64,000 nucleotides of DNA from positions 22,772,106 to 22,836,105 of the forward strand of contig OX578282.1 in the NCBI GenBank assembly GCA_951217055.1, written 5' to 3'. Shown here one piece after another: positions 34,240 through 46,665 of this stretch. The notes below the pieces were generated by a model, which was not told where the DNA came from, made no database searches, and was given only the letters and a program-made list of their open reading frames with translations. Position 1 is the stretch's first letter, and every line of letters starts with the position of its first letter. Origin of the DNA: Gerris lacustris (taxonomy: Eukaryota; Arthropoda; Insecta; Hemiptera; Gerridae). Both the position numbers and the translations under genes were made by a program.

Positions 34240-34510
34240 ATGGAGCTTAAACTAAGGGCCATTTTCGATGAAAGTTGGCATACTTATGTTAGCTCCAAAT
34301 TCGGAGGAGCTAGCCACAAAATATTTTTTAAAAAACTCGAAAAGATTACCGACGATTTAAATTAAAAAACATCTAAAATGTAGTCCATTGAAATACGGAT
34401 CTAACCATAGAAATCGTAATCCCGAGAAAAATCTATTTCCTAATAAAATAGTGTTAGTAGTAAAGAGTAAGAGGTCGGGTTCAGTTCCCCGCCAGGGAGA
34501 AGTTATATTT
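34240..34510 (+). repeat. Family D fragment
   Basis: Contains 'ttagctccaaattcggagg', 'ggatctaacc' and a degenerate B box 'gggttcagttccc' (34477-34489). Confidence 0.6.
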
Positions 34511-34862
34511 TGATAAAATGTTTAAATATAATTAAATGTAATCACGAAAACTTGAAACAGCTGACAAATAGAAAACAAACAATTTAAAAAAGAAGAAACC
34601 TAAAACTCAAAGTTGGTTAGTTACGAAACAAAATTGTACTACTAAAAGCATGACGGCCATATTGAAAGACCCCTCCCACCAGCTGCTACACGACCTTGAC
34701 TTGACCAGCCTTAACTCTCAAGTTAGTAAACTAAGTTCTTTGTAGAACTCGTTATTATTTGAACGTAAAAAAATAAAGCTATGATATATAATAAATATTT
34801 CAAAAAACAATCTAACACTAGTGCAAAAACAAAAACAGGTAATAACTAAGTCTTGTTTTTAC
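34511..34862. other. Unassigned AT-rich sequence
   Basis: Nothing recognised. Confidence 0.5.
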
Positions 34863-35112
34863 TTTCTCATATAAAGAGAAAGTATTGTGATGGAGCGAAA
34901 ATTCGATTTTGATGGATACACGAAGTACAATACACGGATACAAGAAGACACCGGGAGGTTCCCGGAGTCCAAAAAAGTGGTTTTAAAAAAATATCTGTCT
35001 GTCGTCTGCGCAGACTCTTGGAGCCTAAACTACTGGGCCGATTATGGCAAAATTTGGCACAAATGTTCAGAAAAATCATACCCCGAGGCGAAATCGAGAA
35101 ATGAATTTTAAA
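34863..35112 (+). repeat. Family D fragment
   Basis: Reverse complement of about 48635-48860: 'ttctcatataaagagaaagt', 'gcgaaaattcgattttga', 'gtctgtcgtctgcgcagac' and 'ccccgaggcgaaatcgag'. Frames on both strands here are by-products of the repeat. Confidence 0.8.
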
Positions 35113-36306
35113 ATTTGTCAACGAGGATTTTATCAGTGGCTCGGTTTATTTGTGAGTACTTTGGTAAACTTTTGTTTCCTTTAAGAAAAAGACAATATTA
35201 TTATTTCTCGAACACGTCACTATTTGTTTGATTTTTATAAAAATAAAAAAAACAGAAACCTTTCACTTCAATATAGAGCTATGGGAGGTCCACATGTTAT
35301 ATTATTGTATCCTTAAGAAAATGGAGTTAAAGGTCAGAAATAGTCAGGTGTAAAGGGCATATGGCGCATATTAAGGTAGGAAGAACCGTTCTCCCCTGCT
35401 TTGAGAGATTTGATCGACCATCTTGAAATAATCCTGTGATTTTTAATTCCTCTAATACACCTCCCTTGCAGATCCTGATGTGTTGTTTGTAATCTCCACT
35501 TACTACCGTTTTCGTGACGACACTAGCTAGCCACTGTTATTTAGATCAATCGATGTGATTCCTTTTGTAAAAAGATAAATCAATTTAATTCTAAATAATT
35601 ATTTTAAAATCAGATATAAAAATGATGACATCTAGGAAATTGTCAATTTTCGTCATAGATTAGTATCGCATTAATAAAAGCTCGTATTTGATCAATTTCT
35701 GTAAAACTATACTTGTCGAGGAAAAAAAAGGTATCCGTCATCTATGAAGTCGTGTTTCTAAAAAGCCAATCAATTTTGATATTATTCTTGTTTGGTTCTA
35801 TGACGTCCGTACATATCCGTCATGTTTATTGTCGTCAGTAATATTTCACAGAGTATTGAACAAGCCAGATTGTAGTAGTCACTTCGTCGTAGCTTCTATA
35901 ATTTGATGGATACATAGCTGCCATTTCTAGAATTTTATGACGACACGGTTTGTGCCGTCATTGTTACATATCGATCGAAAAGGACGATAAAAGTTCCTCA
36001 ATTTTCTCTATCTCTGATTAACCTCAATAAATCTCTGGCATTTTTAGTCCAACCTTATATTTTCAGATCGTCAATGTCTATAATATAAGTCTCATTCTTT
36101 TTGCCACATATTATTGTGATAATATATTATTATCTCTTTTTTTTATCTTGTAACCGTAGTTTCTATATAGAAAAATTATTGTGATGGAAAAAAATAAAAA
36201 ATATAATATCGATTATTAATATGGTTTTACTCGTTTATAACAATTGTGTCTATGGTCTCATCTGTCTAGACGCATGCAGCCCAACTTCTGTGATTAAAAT
36301 ACAGAC
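35113..36306. other. Unassigned AT-rich sequence
   Basis: Scattered 'gacg'/'cgtc' motifs at 35510-36000 suggest an old degraded repeat, but no boundary is visible. Confidence 0.4.
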
Positions 36307-36307
36307 A

Positions 36308-36401
<94 letters not shown>

Positions 36402-36420
36402 TATATATATATATATATAT
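36307..36420. repeat. (AT)n microsatellite
   Basis: More than 50 AT units interrupted only by 'acac' near 36392. Confidence 0.97.
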
Positions 36421-38123
36421 CGCGAGTTGTTTTAGTTTTCACTTTGAGGGCTTCTCCCTATAAAAATAGTGTAGTAATAATTTTAATTTAAAAAAATTAG
36501 TGTGCCTTTAAATAACATATGTGTAGCTTCACGAGTATCATTATCACGCTCAAAAAATATGGTTAGAAGACCAAATACAGTAAGAATATATGGTTATAAG
36601 ACCAAATATAGTTATAAAATATGGTTTCGTGGACCGACCCATATTATTTAACTTCTTGATCATGAGCATAATTGAAGTCACTATTTGTTAACATAGAAAT
36701 TAAAACCTATCACCAAACTTTGGATATTAGTGATAAGAGCATCAGATGCCTCTTACCGAAACTTATTTCCCATTTCATAATTACTATCTTTGAATTATAA
36801 AATTTTACAAAGTTTCTTACTTTTCTTCTTTTACCAGGTCGTCGTTTCATGATTTTATTATAAATAATAAAATAAAGTAAATGAAAAAATAAATAAATAA
36901 ATAAATAAAAAGAAAAAAATAAACTAGAAGCAGAAATTTTTATTTCTTTGCACAGAATGTCTGTAAATATCACAAGAACCTGTACCAGAAATTTCTGGAA
37001 AAAATTTAATAATCACATATATGAAAGGTGGTGTCGAATGCTAAAGGAATTACAGTTAGCTGAAGGAATTACAGGAAGAATTTTAGTTACATACAGAGCA
37101 GCTTCCGGCTAACAAAATTAAATATTTTTAGAAGAGATAGAATAGACTGGCTAAGGGGTTACTAACTCAATATTTTGAGGTATGCCTAATAAATCTTAAC
37201 ATTTTTTTTGTAACTAACGTCCCGATTTAGGTCCATTTTATTTTTACATCACACAATTGTAATCCCATTTGCCGCCTTATGGTAACTCCTACACTCATCT
37301 TAAAGTACACGCTCAATTAATATATCACACTTAAATAAAACACGACTTTAAAAACCATCCCCAACCAATTTTATACAAGGGCAAGAAAATTTTTTACATG
37401 ATAAGGCCTCAATTATGACTAACTTTTTCTAAAACGTTTAATTTACCAAATTTCCACTTTTATGCAATATAACAATTATTCCTCTCCTCTTTTCGTAGAT
37501 TACGTTCAAGGAATTTTTGCTGATTGACAACAATTTCTTAAATGCCAAAGAAAAAAACTAACTTAATTTTTATTTAGTAAATAGGCGGTCTAGAAACCGT
37601 AAAATAATTTTATGTTGTCAAAATTTCCATTATTATCCAAACTCAACCGATTTATTACATGTAATAAATGTGGTTTTAAGTATATACATAAACACACACA
37701 CATACATATACACATACAGGATGACGGGCGATATATGTACAAAAATAAATAGGGTGATTCTATGCTGCAAAAAACAGCATATAAACCATGGGTCTATTCT
37801 CAACCGTTTTCCCACAAGGTCAAATTTTATCATTTTTTAGGGTAACTTACCTTACCACATAAGAACACATATTTATCGAAAGTATTTAACCTAGAGTAAT
37901 ATGTTTGGTATCGTTGGAAAGCTGAGAAAATTCCCTTTAAGAAAAGTGTAATTTAAAGTATTATAACTTTAATGGTGTTATTATATCTTTAAATGACGAG
38001 GTAAAAAAAAATACTAATTTCCTTTTTATGAAATATTTTTGTGGTTATATAATTTTTAAGGAACCAACCTTAAACCCGTCGGAAAAACTTCTTTAATTAC
38101 TAACGATTCGTACCACATCATAG

Positions 38124-38125
<2 letters not shown>
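36421..38125. other. Unassigned AT-rich sequence
   Basis: (AAAT)n at about 36885-36908 and a short (CA)n at 37690. No gene. Confidence 0.5.

Positions 38126-38211
<86 letters not shown>
38126..38211. repeat. (AT)n microsatellite
   Basis: About 43 uninterrupted TA units. Confidence 0.97.
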
Positions 38212-38213
<2 letters not shown>

Positions 38214-38453
38214 CAATTTGCCCTGGTATGAAATAAAAATGCAAAATATTCAATTAATTTTGGATTTAAATATCAAAAAGAAATATTTATTTTTTCAACA
38301 GAAATAGACAGAAACAAATATATTTTAATTGAGCATTGTGTATGCAAATGTAAATAATTAATTATAATAACATTTTAATAAAATATAATAATGTATTTAG
38401 GGACAGTTAAACATTTTTATAATTAATAATATATATATGATTATTTTAAATTA

Positions 38454-38455
<2 letters not shown>

Positions 38456-38529
<74 letters not shown>
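38456..38529. repeat. (AT)n microsatellite
   Basis: About 36 TA units beginning after 'ttaatatacat'. Confidence 0.97.
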
Positions 38530-38532
<3 letters not shown>

Positions 38533-39554
38533 TAGAAGTTTCACGCATTATTAATTAAATGTATCTTTTTAAAAATATTGGTTAAATAAAATTCGTCGAA
38601 TTATAAGTTCGGAGTCTATTGATAAGGAAAGGTAACACATTTTACCTATTGAAGCATAACTTACCTGACCTTTCAAAAAACCCTCTAGTCAGCTAGACCT
38701 TAAAATCAATAGTCATCAACTTAAAAATGGTGACCCTTCTCGGGTCCAATACCAAGTGGAATACAGTAAGTTCAAAAAATGTTTGTATTTATCATATTGA
38801 TTAGTTGATTGCCAATTTTTTAATCCTCAAAACAGTTTCAAAATGGCTTCTTTTAAAGGTAGACGAATTTATTTATTTAATTTATTATATTTTAATGGCT
38901 CTGATTTGTTTTTGTTTTTTTCTATAACTTTTATAGGGTATTATTGAAAGAAATTTTAGACGTAAATATACATAAATTATTTTAAATTTATTAAAATAAT
39001 TAGGTAGAAATAGTTTTATATATAGATAGGGAAAAATGAGAGTACAATCTTCCTACAGAAAAGCATTTATAAATTTTAATAATAACCCTATGAAGAATTA
39101 AGTGTATTTTTTGTCAAAAGTTTTTTTTTGTATTTTCTTATAAATGATTTTCTCAAGAAGTTTCTTTTTCACTTAGTTACGAACCATCAAGTTTAATTAT
39201 TTAAAGGAAAATTAGTAATTTAGTAAGTAAAGTAATAGCGTTAAAAATAAGGAGTTTTAAGAGTAATTTAAGATGATACTGGTATTGTGTTTGTTTGTAT
39301 TTTTTTTAACTATAAATTGCTTTACATAGGAACCAACAAGTTAAATGTTGTGAAGAAAATAAAGGGACAAGCGGAATTGATAGCAGTAGTTAAGAGTTAG
39401 ATGAGAAGGTTGTAGTATGAAGTATGGTTTATGTCTAAATACTGAGAGGAAAAAGTTCTAGAAGATAGAAAGAGAGGTAATACTAAGAGGAAACATCTAC
39501 AAATAAAAGAGAGGAAAATAGAAAAAATAAAGGTTAATATTTTATGATACTGAC
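38530..39554 (-). other. Probable start of the first intron of the receptor gene
   Basis: Downstream of the receptor exon on its strand. AT-rich, no frame resembling TM3 or later receptor segments. Confidence 0.45.
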
Positions 39555-39912
39555 GGACAAAGATGTTTGACATCAGGGTTGCTGGGAGGCAGAAGACGAT
39601 CACCAGTATATCTGCCACGGCCAAGTTGACTATAAAGAAATTTGTGACGTTTCTCATCCGCGGCGACCTGTACACGACCATGATAACGAAACAGTTACCC
39701 ACGAACCCCACGACAAATACGACTATGTAGGCTACGCAGAAGACCACGGTCATGGTTAAGTTGTGTCGGTAAAACTGGGTAGGTAGGTAGGTTGAATTGG
39801 ATTCCAGGTCGTGCATGGTGGAGGACGGTGTGGAATTAAGGGCAAGATCCATGTTTGAGGATACAAAAGGACTCAAGTGGAGCTTAGGGGCGAACTGCTG
39901 TTCGCCTTGCAT
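39555..39912 (-). CDS. SIFaR: SIFamide receptor-like class A GPCR, first coding exon (partial)
   Basis: Encodes about 119 residues from [10 protein letters not shown]; an in-frame TGA 15 codons upstream closes the frame, so this is the first possible Met. A second Met (MDLALNST, about 39852) is also possible. The extracellular N terminus has three N-glycosylation sequons (NST, NST, NLT). TM1, about residues 48-72, has the class A GN motif in [15 protein letters not shown]. The intracellular loop is [17 protein letters not shown]2 has [18 protein letters not shown] with the conserved Asp. The SNIFV end, with [20 protein letters not shown], is what I know of arthropod SIFamide receptors. The likely splice donor is GTCAGT at 39554 in phase 1, leaving C of the expected Pro codon; translation beyond it loses GPCR character. 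In insects this Gq-type neuropeptide receptor acts at the neuronal plasma membrane and is tied to sleep, feeding and courtship. Later exons were not found. Confidence 0.82.
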
Positions 39913-40061
39913 GGCTGTAGGTATGCCAAACCCGGCGGGGCGGCCGTGTCTGTCAGGTTTAGCCTATCCGTGTCCGCTCCTCCGCCTCAGCGCGCATGTA
40001 CCGACCCTGGCAGACCGAGAGGCACCACCCACCCTCCCCCCACTCGCTCCCCACCTCCTTA
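39913..40061 (-). other. Probable 5' UTR of the receptor gene
   Basis: GC-rich compared with everything around it and contiguous with the coding exon. On the minus strand 'tttattttcaattag' ends at 40062, giving a pyrimidine-rich candidate splice acceptor, so an exon 40061-39555 is possible. A transcription start within this block is equally possible. Confidence 0.4.
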
Positions 40062-40545
40062 CTAATTGAAAATAAATATATAATAATCTCATCCACCGTC
40101 CCACTCTTTGACTCCAAATCAACAATTTTAACTGACGTATATTTAAAAAAAATTAACACCTGAAAATAAAGTAGAAATAAATTGGACTAAAGATTTGAAG
40201 AGTAGTAATAATGAGAAGTATATTTAGTTAAGTGTATAAAAGAAAGAAAAGGAGCTATGAGGGGGATCTACTCCGGTACACTTGTACATCAAACCTTATC
40301 AATCCATAACTCAGCCCTAACTTGGCTCCACCCTTCTCTCCTTAGCCTAACCATTATGCATAATCATCACAACACTCTTTCACCCCTCCCGTCCCCACCC
40401 ATTGTTTCCACACTTTTCAACTCATTAAATCACACTATTTCACACCACATTCCTAACATCAAAATCTTTTGCAAAACTTACCCAACGTTATAAAGAACCC
40501 ATCACCATTTTTAATAAGCCACAAAGTTAAAGAACAACTCTATGA
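40062..40545. other. Sequence upstream of the receptor exon
   Basis: C/T-rich (plus strand) at 40300-40420; no recognised promoter element. Confidence 0.4.
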
Positions 40546-41499
<954 letters not shown>

Positions 41500-41608
41500 T
41501 TTATGTTGGTGTTTTTGGCAATTCTTTAGATTGATACTCCCCTTATAAAACACAGAGGGGAGTAACAATCTAAAATCTAAAGGATTGCAAAAAACACCAA
41601 AATATAAA
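41500..41608. mobile_element. Hairpin element with about 45-bp arms
   Basis: Arms 'tggtgtttttggcaattctt' ... 'tactcccct' and 'aggggagta' ... 'ggattgcaaaaaacacca' pair around 'tataaaacacag'. Part of the unit recurs at 41635-41710 ('agtaacaatctaaag', 'gttactccccttataaaa'). Confidence 0.75.
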
Positions 41609-41826
41609 CCCTCACAAACAATCTAAAGCAAGTAACAATCTAAAGAAGGTGTAAGGAATGTTTTTCTTTAGACTGTTACTCCCCTTATAAAAACAGAAGA
41701 GTGATATTCCTTTGCCCCAAAGTACATTGGGCTACCATTCCCTTCGGTTTAATAATTATTTAGTCAAATTCACTAATATTCTAAAAAACTCTAATTGAAG
41801 TTTTTCTTTTGTGGACTTGAGGTTTT

Positions 41827-41993
41827 TTTATATAAGTAGTTGGTTGTTTTTTTTTCATTTTGACCATTTGTTTCTCTAAATTTACAGTATTTCCAAAACC
41901 TGAAGAAGCCTAGGTTCCCTGGACGAAAGCTTGTTTGAATAAAATATAATAAAGGACTTTCATTCCAAAAAACAACCAACTACTTATATTAAA
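41827..41993. mobile_element. 167-bp element with inverted ends and a CTGANGA...GAAA core
   Basis: Ends 'tatataagtagttggttgtt' and 'aacaaccaactacttatatt' are reverse complements. The interior has CTGAAGA at 41900-41906 and GAAAGC at 41925-41930 with a short pairing stretch between. Confidence 0.65.
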
Positions 41994-42029
41994 ATTATTG
42001 TTATATTGTTTATTGTGTAAAAACTATTA

Positions 42030-42495
42030 ATATTTTTAGCGATCTTTAACACTTCATAACGGTGTCGCTGTTGGTTTTACTAAAAAATTGTATTTGAAAA
42101 AAATGTTTGACTCATTGAATAGATGAACTTAGATTTTTTTCCCGACCTAAAATTCCAATTTTAAATTTGAAGTTCACGTTTACGCGAGAGTTGATCGTGA
42201 ACGCTTGGACGGATATCGTTGTCGAACGAACTCGTCCTGGGCATTGGTAAAATAAACATGTCTACCAAATTTCATCAAAATCGGTCGACATTTACTCAAG
42301 TTATCGTCGCACGTTTCATAATTCGCGGACACACAGACTGACAAACAGACAGACAGACAGACAGGAGACCACAAATGATGTCTGAAACGGATTTCTGTCT
42401 TGGAATTTTTAAAATCGAAGGCATAAAAGTTTTTCGTTCTCAAAAGTGAACACAATGCTTCCGTTACCTTCGGTAAGCTCGGAAGCAAAAACATA
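42030..42495 (+). repeat. Family A copy with a family B-type 3' end
   Basis: 'gcggtgtcgctgttggtttt'-type sequence through 'acgtttacgcgaga', 'taccaaatttcatcaaaatc' core and (CAGA)n. It then ends with the family B terminus ('tgtctgaaacggatttctgt', 'ccttcggtaagctcggaagc'). The same 5' block starts again at about 43050. Confidence 0.7.
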
Positions 42496-42690
42496 GGGAA
42501 GCAACAATCAAACGAAATGCCATGATTCTTTATATTTTTTATGTGATGGGGAAATTTCGATGACACACACGTAAACGACAGACAGACAGACAAACGCGAG
42601 TAATTACAAGGGTCCTCAGTTTTTTCTTCAATGCCTAAGATCTAAACTAGGCATCGCGTGGCTCTATCATTGAAGCGAGCGTATTGCAAT
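42496..42690. other. Unassigned, with (CAGA)n
   Basis: Short link between two repeat copies; 'gacagacagacagacaa' near 42580. Confidence 0.4.
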
Positions 42691-43400
42691 AAAATACTGA
42701 ATATTAAAATTTGTTAATCATGATGAATGTCATAGTTGAAGATAAGTGGAAGAGGGTAGTGTGAGGTAGAGTGGGGGTACTCGGTACAAAGCTTTACTTC
42801 CTAAACAAACCTACACACAATACGACTATAAGAATCTTAACCACCCGTCATAGCTTTTAAACTAATATTATAAATGTATCACTTCATTACTCAAATACTA
42901 ATGCTTGTATCAAGTTGAAATTTTACATACTTGTTTTAATTGAACTTTAGACGATGTATATGAAGTTTTATTAAAATCGTTACGTTAGAACGTAAGATAT
43001 CGGCAAAAAGGTTGTTTTCTCTATTTTAAACGTTTAGGTCCGCTTTATAGTATTAGCGGTCTTTATTAATTCATAGCAGTGTCGTTGTTGGTTTTACTAA
43101 AAAAAATTATTTGAAAAAAAATGTTTGTCTCATCGAATAGGTGATGATAGAATTTTTTCCTGTCCTGAAATTCCAATTTTAAATTTGAAGCTCACGTTTA
43201 CGCGAGCATTGCGCGGGAACTCTTGGACGGATCACGCTGTCCAACGAACTTAGCCTGAGTATTAGTTAGAGGATCATGAATACCAAATTTCAACTAAATC
43301 GGTCAACTTTTACTCAAGTTATCGTCACACGCGTAAACGTTACTGACAGACAGACAAGATGCATATTTCGTTGAATGTAAGAAGCTCGCTTACGCTCGCT
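42691..43400 (+). repeat. Interspersed repeat family A, further copy
   Basis: 'gttaatcatgatgaatgtc' (about 42713), 'gcttgtatcaagttgaaatt' (about 42905), 'tgtcgttgttggttttact', 'taccaaatttcaactaaatc' and 'actcaagttatcgtcaca' match 1262-2000 and 63410-62890. Confidence 0.7.
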
Positions 43401-43424
43401 TCAATAATATTTTTCTTTCAAACT

Positions 43425-43573
43425 TAACGAAGGTAACAGAAGCACTGTGATCAATCTGTAGAATGAATTACATTTTATATGTCTCCGATTTCAAAAATTC
43501 CAGGACAGAAATCCGTTTCAGACATCAGGGAGCATTTTTGATCTCGTGTCTGACTGTCCGACAATATTTGTTC
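43425..43573 (-). repeat. Family B fragment interrupted by the hAT-like element
   Basis: 'cgaaggtaacagaagcact', 'acagaaatccgtttcagaca' and 'tgtctgactgtccgac' match the 3' part of family B in inverse orientation. The next element inserted in 'gaaccacc' at its edge. Confidence 0.65.
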
Positions 43574-43581
43574 GAACCACC

Positions 43582-44247
43582 CAAGGATATTATAAAATAG
43601 GGATTGAGCACTAGGCGAAAAAAGTGTCGCCAAGAACATGGAAAATCTAGTAGGATAGATTACCTTCCCGTATGGTTATAACTGTAGAAGATCAAAAAGA
43701 ATGGGGAAAATTCGATCAGGTTATGTTTTTTTCTTCCCTCGCGTTTCATATTTCTCCTTGTTTGGTAGTTTGTGATTTCCCCCTTGCTTTATGTTTTGTT
43801 TTCTCTTGTGTATAATTAATTTATTTTTTAGTGATTTTGGACTATATTTAAGCAATCTTGTTGACTGTGTTTGCAGTTACAAAGGTGAGTGGATAAAATT
43901 TGTAAAAATCGAATTCTGCAATAGAAATAACCCTTTTCCAAATTAATTAATCGATTATTAAAAACTATTCTAATAGCTAAATTTTATTAATATATTAAAT
44001 TAAAACTGTAAATTGAAATAAAAACCCTTAAAACAATAAAATATTTCATTAAAAACTTAAAAAAATGTTAGATTGTAACGTAACCTTTCATTTAAAAATA
44101 AACAATGGATAACAGTCGGGAAGAAATTCGTCCTACTAATGCGCACGCATATTGGTAGTTTGATGTAGATTTCTTCCAAGTTTTTGGCGATACTTCTTAA
44201 CCCAGGAGATATGCTTAGTACTCAATCCCTATTTTATAAGATCCTTG
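43582..44247. mobile_element. hAT-like non-autonomous element with 8-bp target duplication
   Basis: Ends CAAGGATATTATAAAATAGG and ...CCTATTTTATAAGATCCTTG are inverted repeats, and similarity continues inward over about 60 bp with indels ('gtgtcgcca' and 'tggcgatac'). Directly outside on both sides is GAACCACC (43574-43581 and 44248-44255). An 8-bp duplication and CA..TG termini fit hAT. The 666-bp interior encodes no transposase. Confidence 0.85.
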
Positions 44248-44265
44248 GAACCACCATACCTAAAA

Positions 44266-44583
44266 GCGGTCATGGACACCTTCCTGGGGCCCGCTCTTAG
44301 ACGTCCGTTTTAGGGGCTTTTTCGGGGGCGTGTATCTTTTTTCCTATTCACTTAAAAAAAAAACAAAAAAAGTTTTTTCCACCCCAAAAAACCGTTTTTT
44401 CCGCATAACTCGAATACGGTCCACCGCAGCGGTCCGACGCAAATGACCTTTTTTGTAGGTCTCGCGAAAAGGGGATTTTTTTTTTTTTTTTTTTTTAAGT
44501 GAATAGGAAAAAAGATACACGCCCCCGAAAAAGCCCCTAAAACGGACGTCTAAGAGCGGGCCCCAGGAAGGTGCCCATGAGCG
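44266..44583. mobile_element. 318-bp foldback element, GC-rich arms
   Basis: Arms at 44266-44355 and about 44490-44583 are almost perfect reverse complements: 'ttcctggggcccgctcttag', 'acgtccgttttaggggcttt', 'ttcgggggcgtgtatctttt', 'cctattcacttaaaa'. The centre has poly-T and poly-A runs and 'cggtccaccgcagcggtcc', a further small hairpin. No coding content; the frame 44344-44589 is a by-product. Confidence 0.88.
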
Positions 44584-45367
44584 CCCCATGTTAATACCAA
44601 CCGTCTGCGTCTCCGCAAATATAAAAATAAGGGTAACCCCCCACTAACATTAGAATCAGAGCCAAAGATCATGTGACCATGCATATAATATTAGAACGCA
44701 AGGATGCTATGTGACATACAAATTGGCAGATTATTTTACATTATTTTTTTTAGTAAAAAAACTAGGTTATCTTATTTATTAATTAATTTTGTTAATTATC
44801 AATCGTTAGTTGTTTTATACAATTTATTAGTTGTGTTATACAATACATTGTTAATTAAGTAACATATATTGTTGAAAACAATACATGTTACTTAATAGGT
44901 CATATATTAAATTACTGTAACAATATATGTTTAATTGTCAAAGTGAAACTGTCACCGCAATAAACTAAGACATGGCTTATTTATAAACAATGGACGGTGT
45001 ATGTGGTAGATAATAGACATTATTAAATTTAAATTAACTTTTTTTTTACTGTTTACATAATTACAATCTGTTGAAACAGGTGATATGTAATACGTTCGTT
45101 TAATAAATGTCTACATAAATTTGCTCTTTTATTCTAGTTTCTTGTAAAACTATTGATAATATGACATGATAACATGTACGTTGAGTAAACGCTGGCCTAC
45201 TCCCAACGATGCTCAACAAACGTACATCAACGTTCGTAAACATGCTTACACTAATTACATTCGATTAAATTATGCCATTTTTCAACAGCGAAATAATATA
45301 AGAAAATATAATCTATAATATAGTTATTAGTTATCGGTTGTAGAGAGAGGTGTACCCTGAAGTAATT
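44584..45367. other. Unassigned AT-rich sequence with one hairpin
   Basis: Hairpin 'attaagtaacatatattgtt' GAAA and partner at 44854-44896 with one mismatch. No gene. Confidence 0.55.
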
Positions 45368-46274
45368 CTTAATGCAAGAAAGTGGATCCTTTAAGGGTAA
45401 GAGAAGGAAGAAGAAATACTACTTCATTTTACTGTGGCAACGTTTCGGCTTTCCCAGCCATTTTCAAGCCTCTAAAACATCTAAAACAAGCTAAAGCGTT
45501 AAAACGAGTTTGTGTTCTTTAAAACATATTGTCTGGGAACTACTGTCTATAAAATAATTCTAGACCCTCGAGTTTAAACCCTTGTAACTTCTAAACCGAA
45601 AATCGTATGTTGATGAAACAAGTTTCTTTATTTAGACAATTTAATAAAATCTTATAGCATATGGATAATTATTTTTTTAAGTTAATTTTTAATTACTTTA
45701 TTGCGGGATAGGTGAAAAAAGAGCCGTTTTTCCGGCACATTTTGACAATGCCCAACTTTAAAAACTCACTGCTTTAAAAGTTCTCAACCAAATCAAACCA
45801 AATTCACAGGACTTTTAGAACTCATATAAATATCGAGGCCTACGAAGTTTCAAGTCGGAAAGTTAATTAGTTTTCTGTTAATTAACGAATTTATTGGGAC
45901 CTGATATCTTTTGAACCGCTATAGATAGAAACACAAAACCTTCACAGAAAAATCAAGAAAAAATTATCTTTTAAAGATACGAACTTACTTTTGCTCCCGC
46001 GGTGCTACAAAAAGTTGTAGAATTGTTTAAATTTTGATCATTAATTCGTAGTTAAAAGGTATAACAGGGATAATTATGAGGGAAGAAATGGCGAGGTTTT
46101 TATACCTGGTCAGAGATTCTTCCCCTATAATCCTGTCCTAGCTTTACTACCACACCATACATCTGACTTAAAGGACAGCATCCTGCTGGGAAAGCCGAAA
46201 CGTTGCCACAGTAAAATGAAGCAGTATTTCTTCTTCCTTCTCTTACCCTTAAAGGATCCACTTTCTTGCATTAA
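45368..46274. mobile_element. 0.9-kb element with about 90-bp terminal inverted repeats
   Basis: Starts 'cttaatgcaagaaagtggat' and ends with the reverse complement. Arms (45368-45459, 46185-46274) stay nearly identical through 'aagaaatact', 'ttcattttactgtggcaacg' and 'tttcggctttcccagc'. The interior is non-coding. The inner end of each arm reads 'gctgggaaagccgaaacgtt' on one strand. Confidence 0.85.
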
Positions 46275-46340
46275 GTTATTAGTTATCATTATATTTGTAT
46301 TGTATTAAAGTACGTAGCTTGTATAATTATAAACTAACAT

Positions 46341-46665
46341 TTACTTAATTTATTCTTCATACTAGCGCATCCTTATTTTATTAGCCTTTTTAATTTATTC
46401 TTCATACTAGCGCATCCTTATTTTATTAGCCTTTTTATTTTATTCTTCATACTAGCGCATCCTTATTTTATTAGCCTTTTTATTTTATTCTTCACACTAG
46501 CGCATCCTTATTTTATTAGCCTTTTTAATTTATTCTTCATACTAGCGCATCCTTATTTTATTAGCCTTTTTATTTTATTCTTCACACTAGCGCACCCTTA
46601 TTTTATTAGCCTTTTTAATTTATTCTTCATACTAGCGCATCCTTAATTTATTTGCCTTTTTACAA
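46341..46665. repeat. 45-bp minisatellite, 7 copies
   Basis: Unit includes 'ttcatactagcgcatcctta' and 'ttttattagcctttttaatt'. Equivalent positions 46356, 46401, 46446, 46491, 46536, 46581 and 46626 are exactly 45 bp apart. Confidence 0.95.

Noticed and set aside
39797..40069. Plus-strand Pro/Ala-rich frames opposite the receptor exon
   Set aside because: Antisense of the GPCR exon and its GC-rich 5' flank; no domain.
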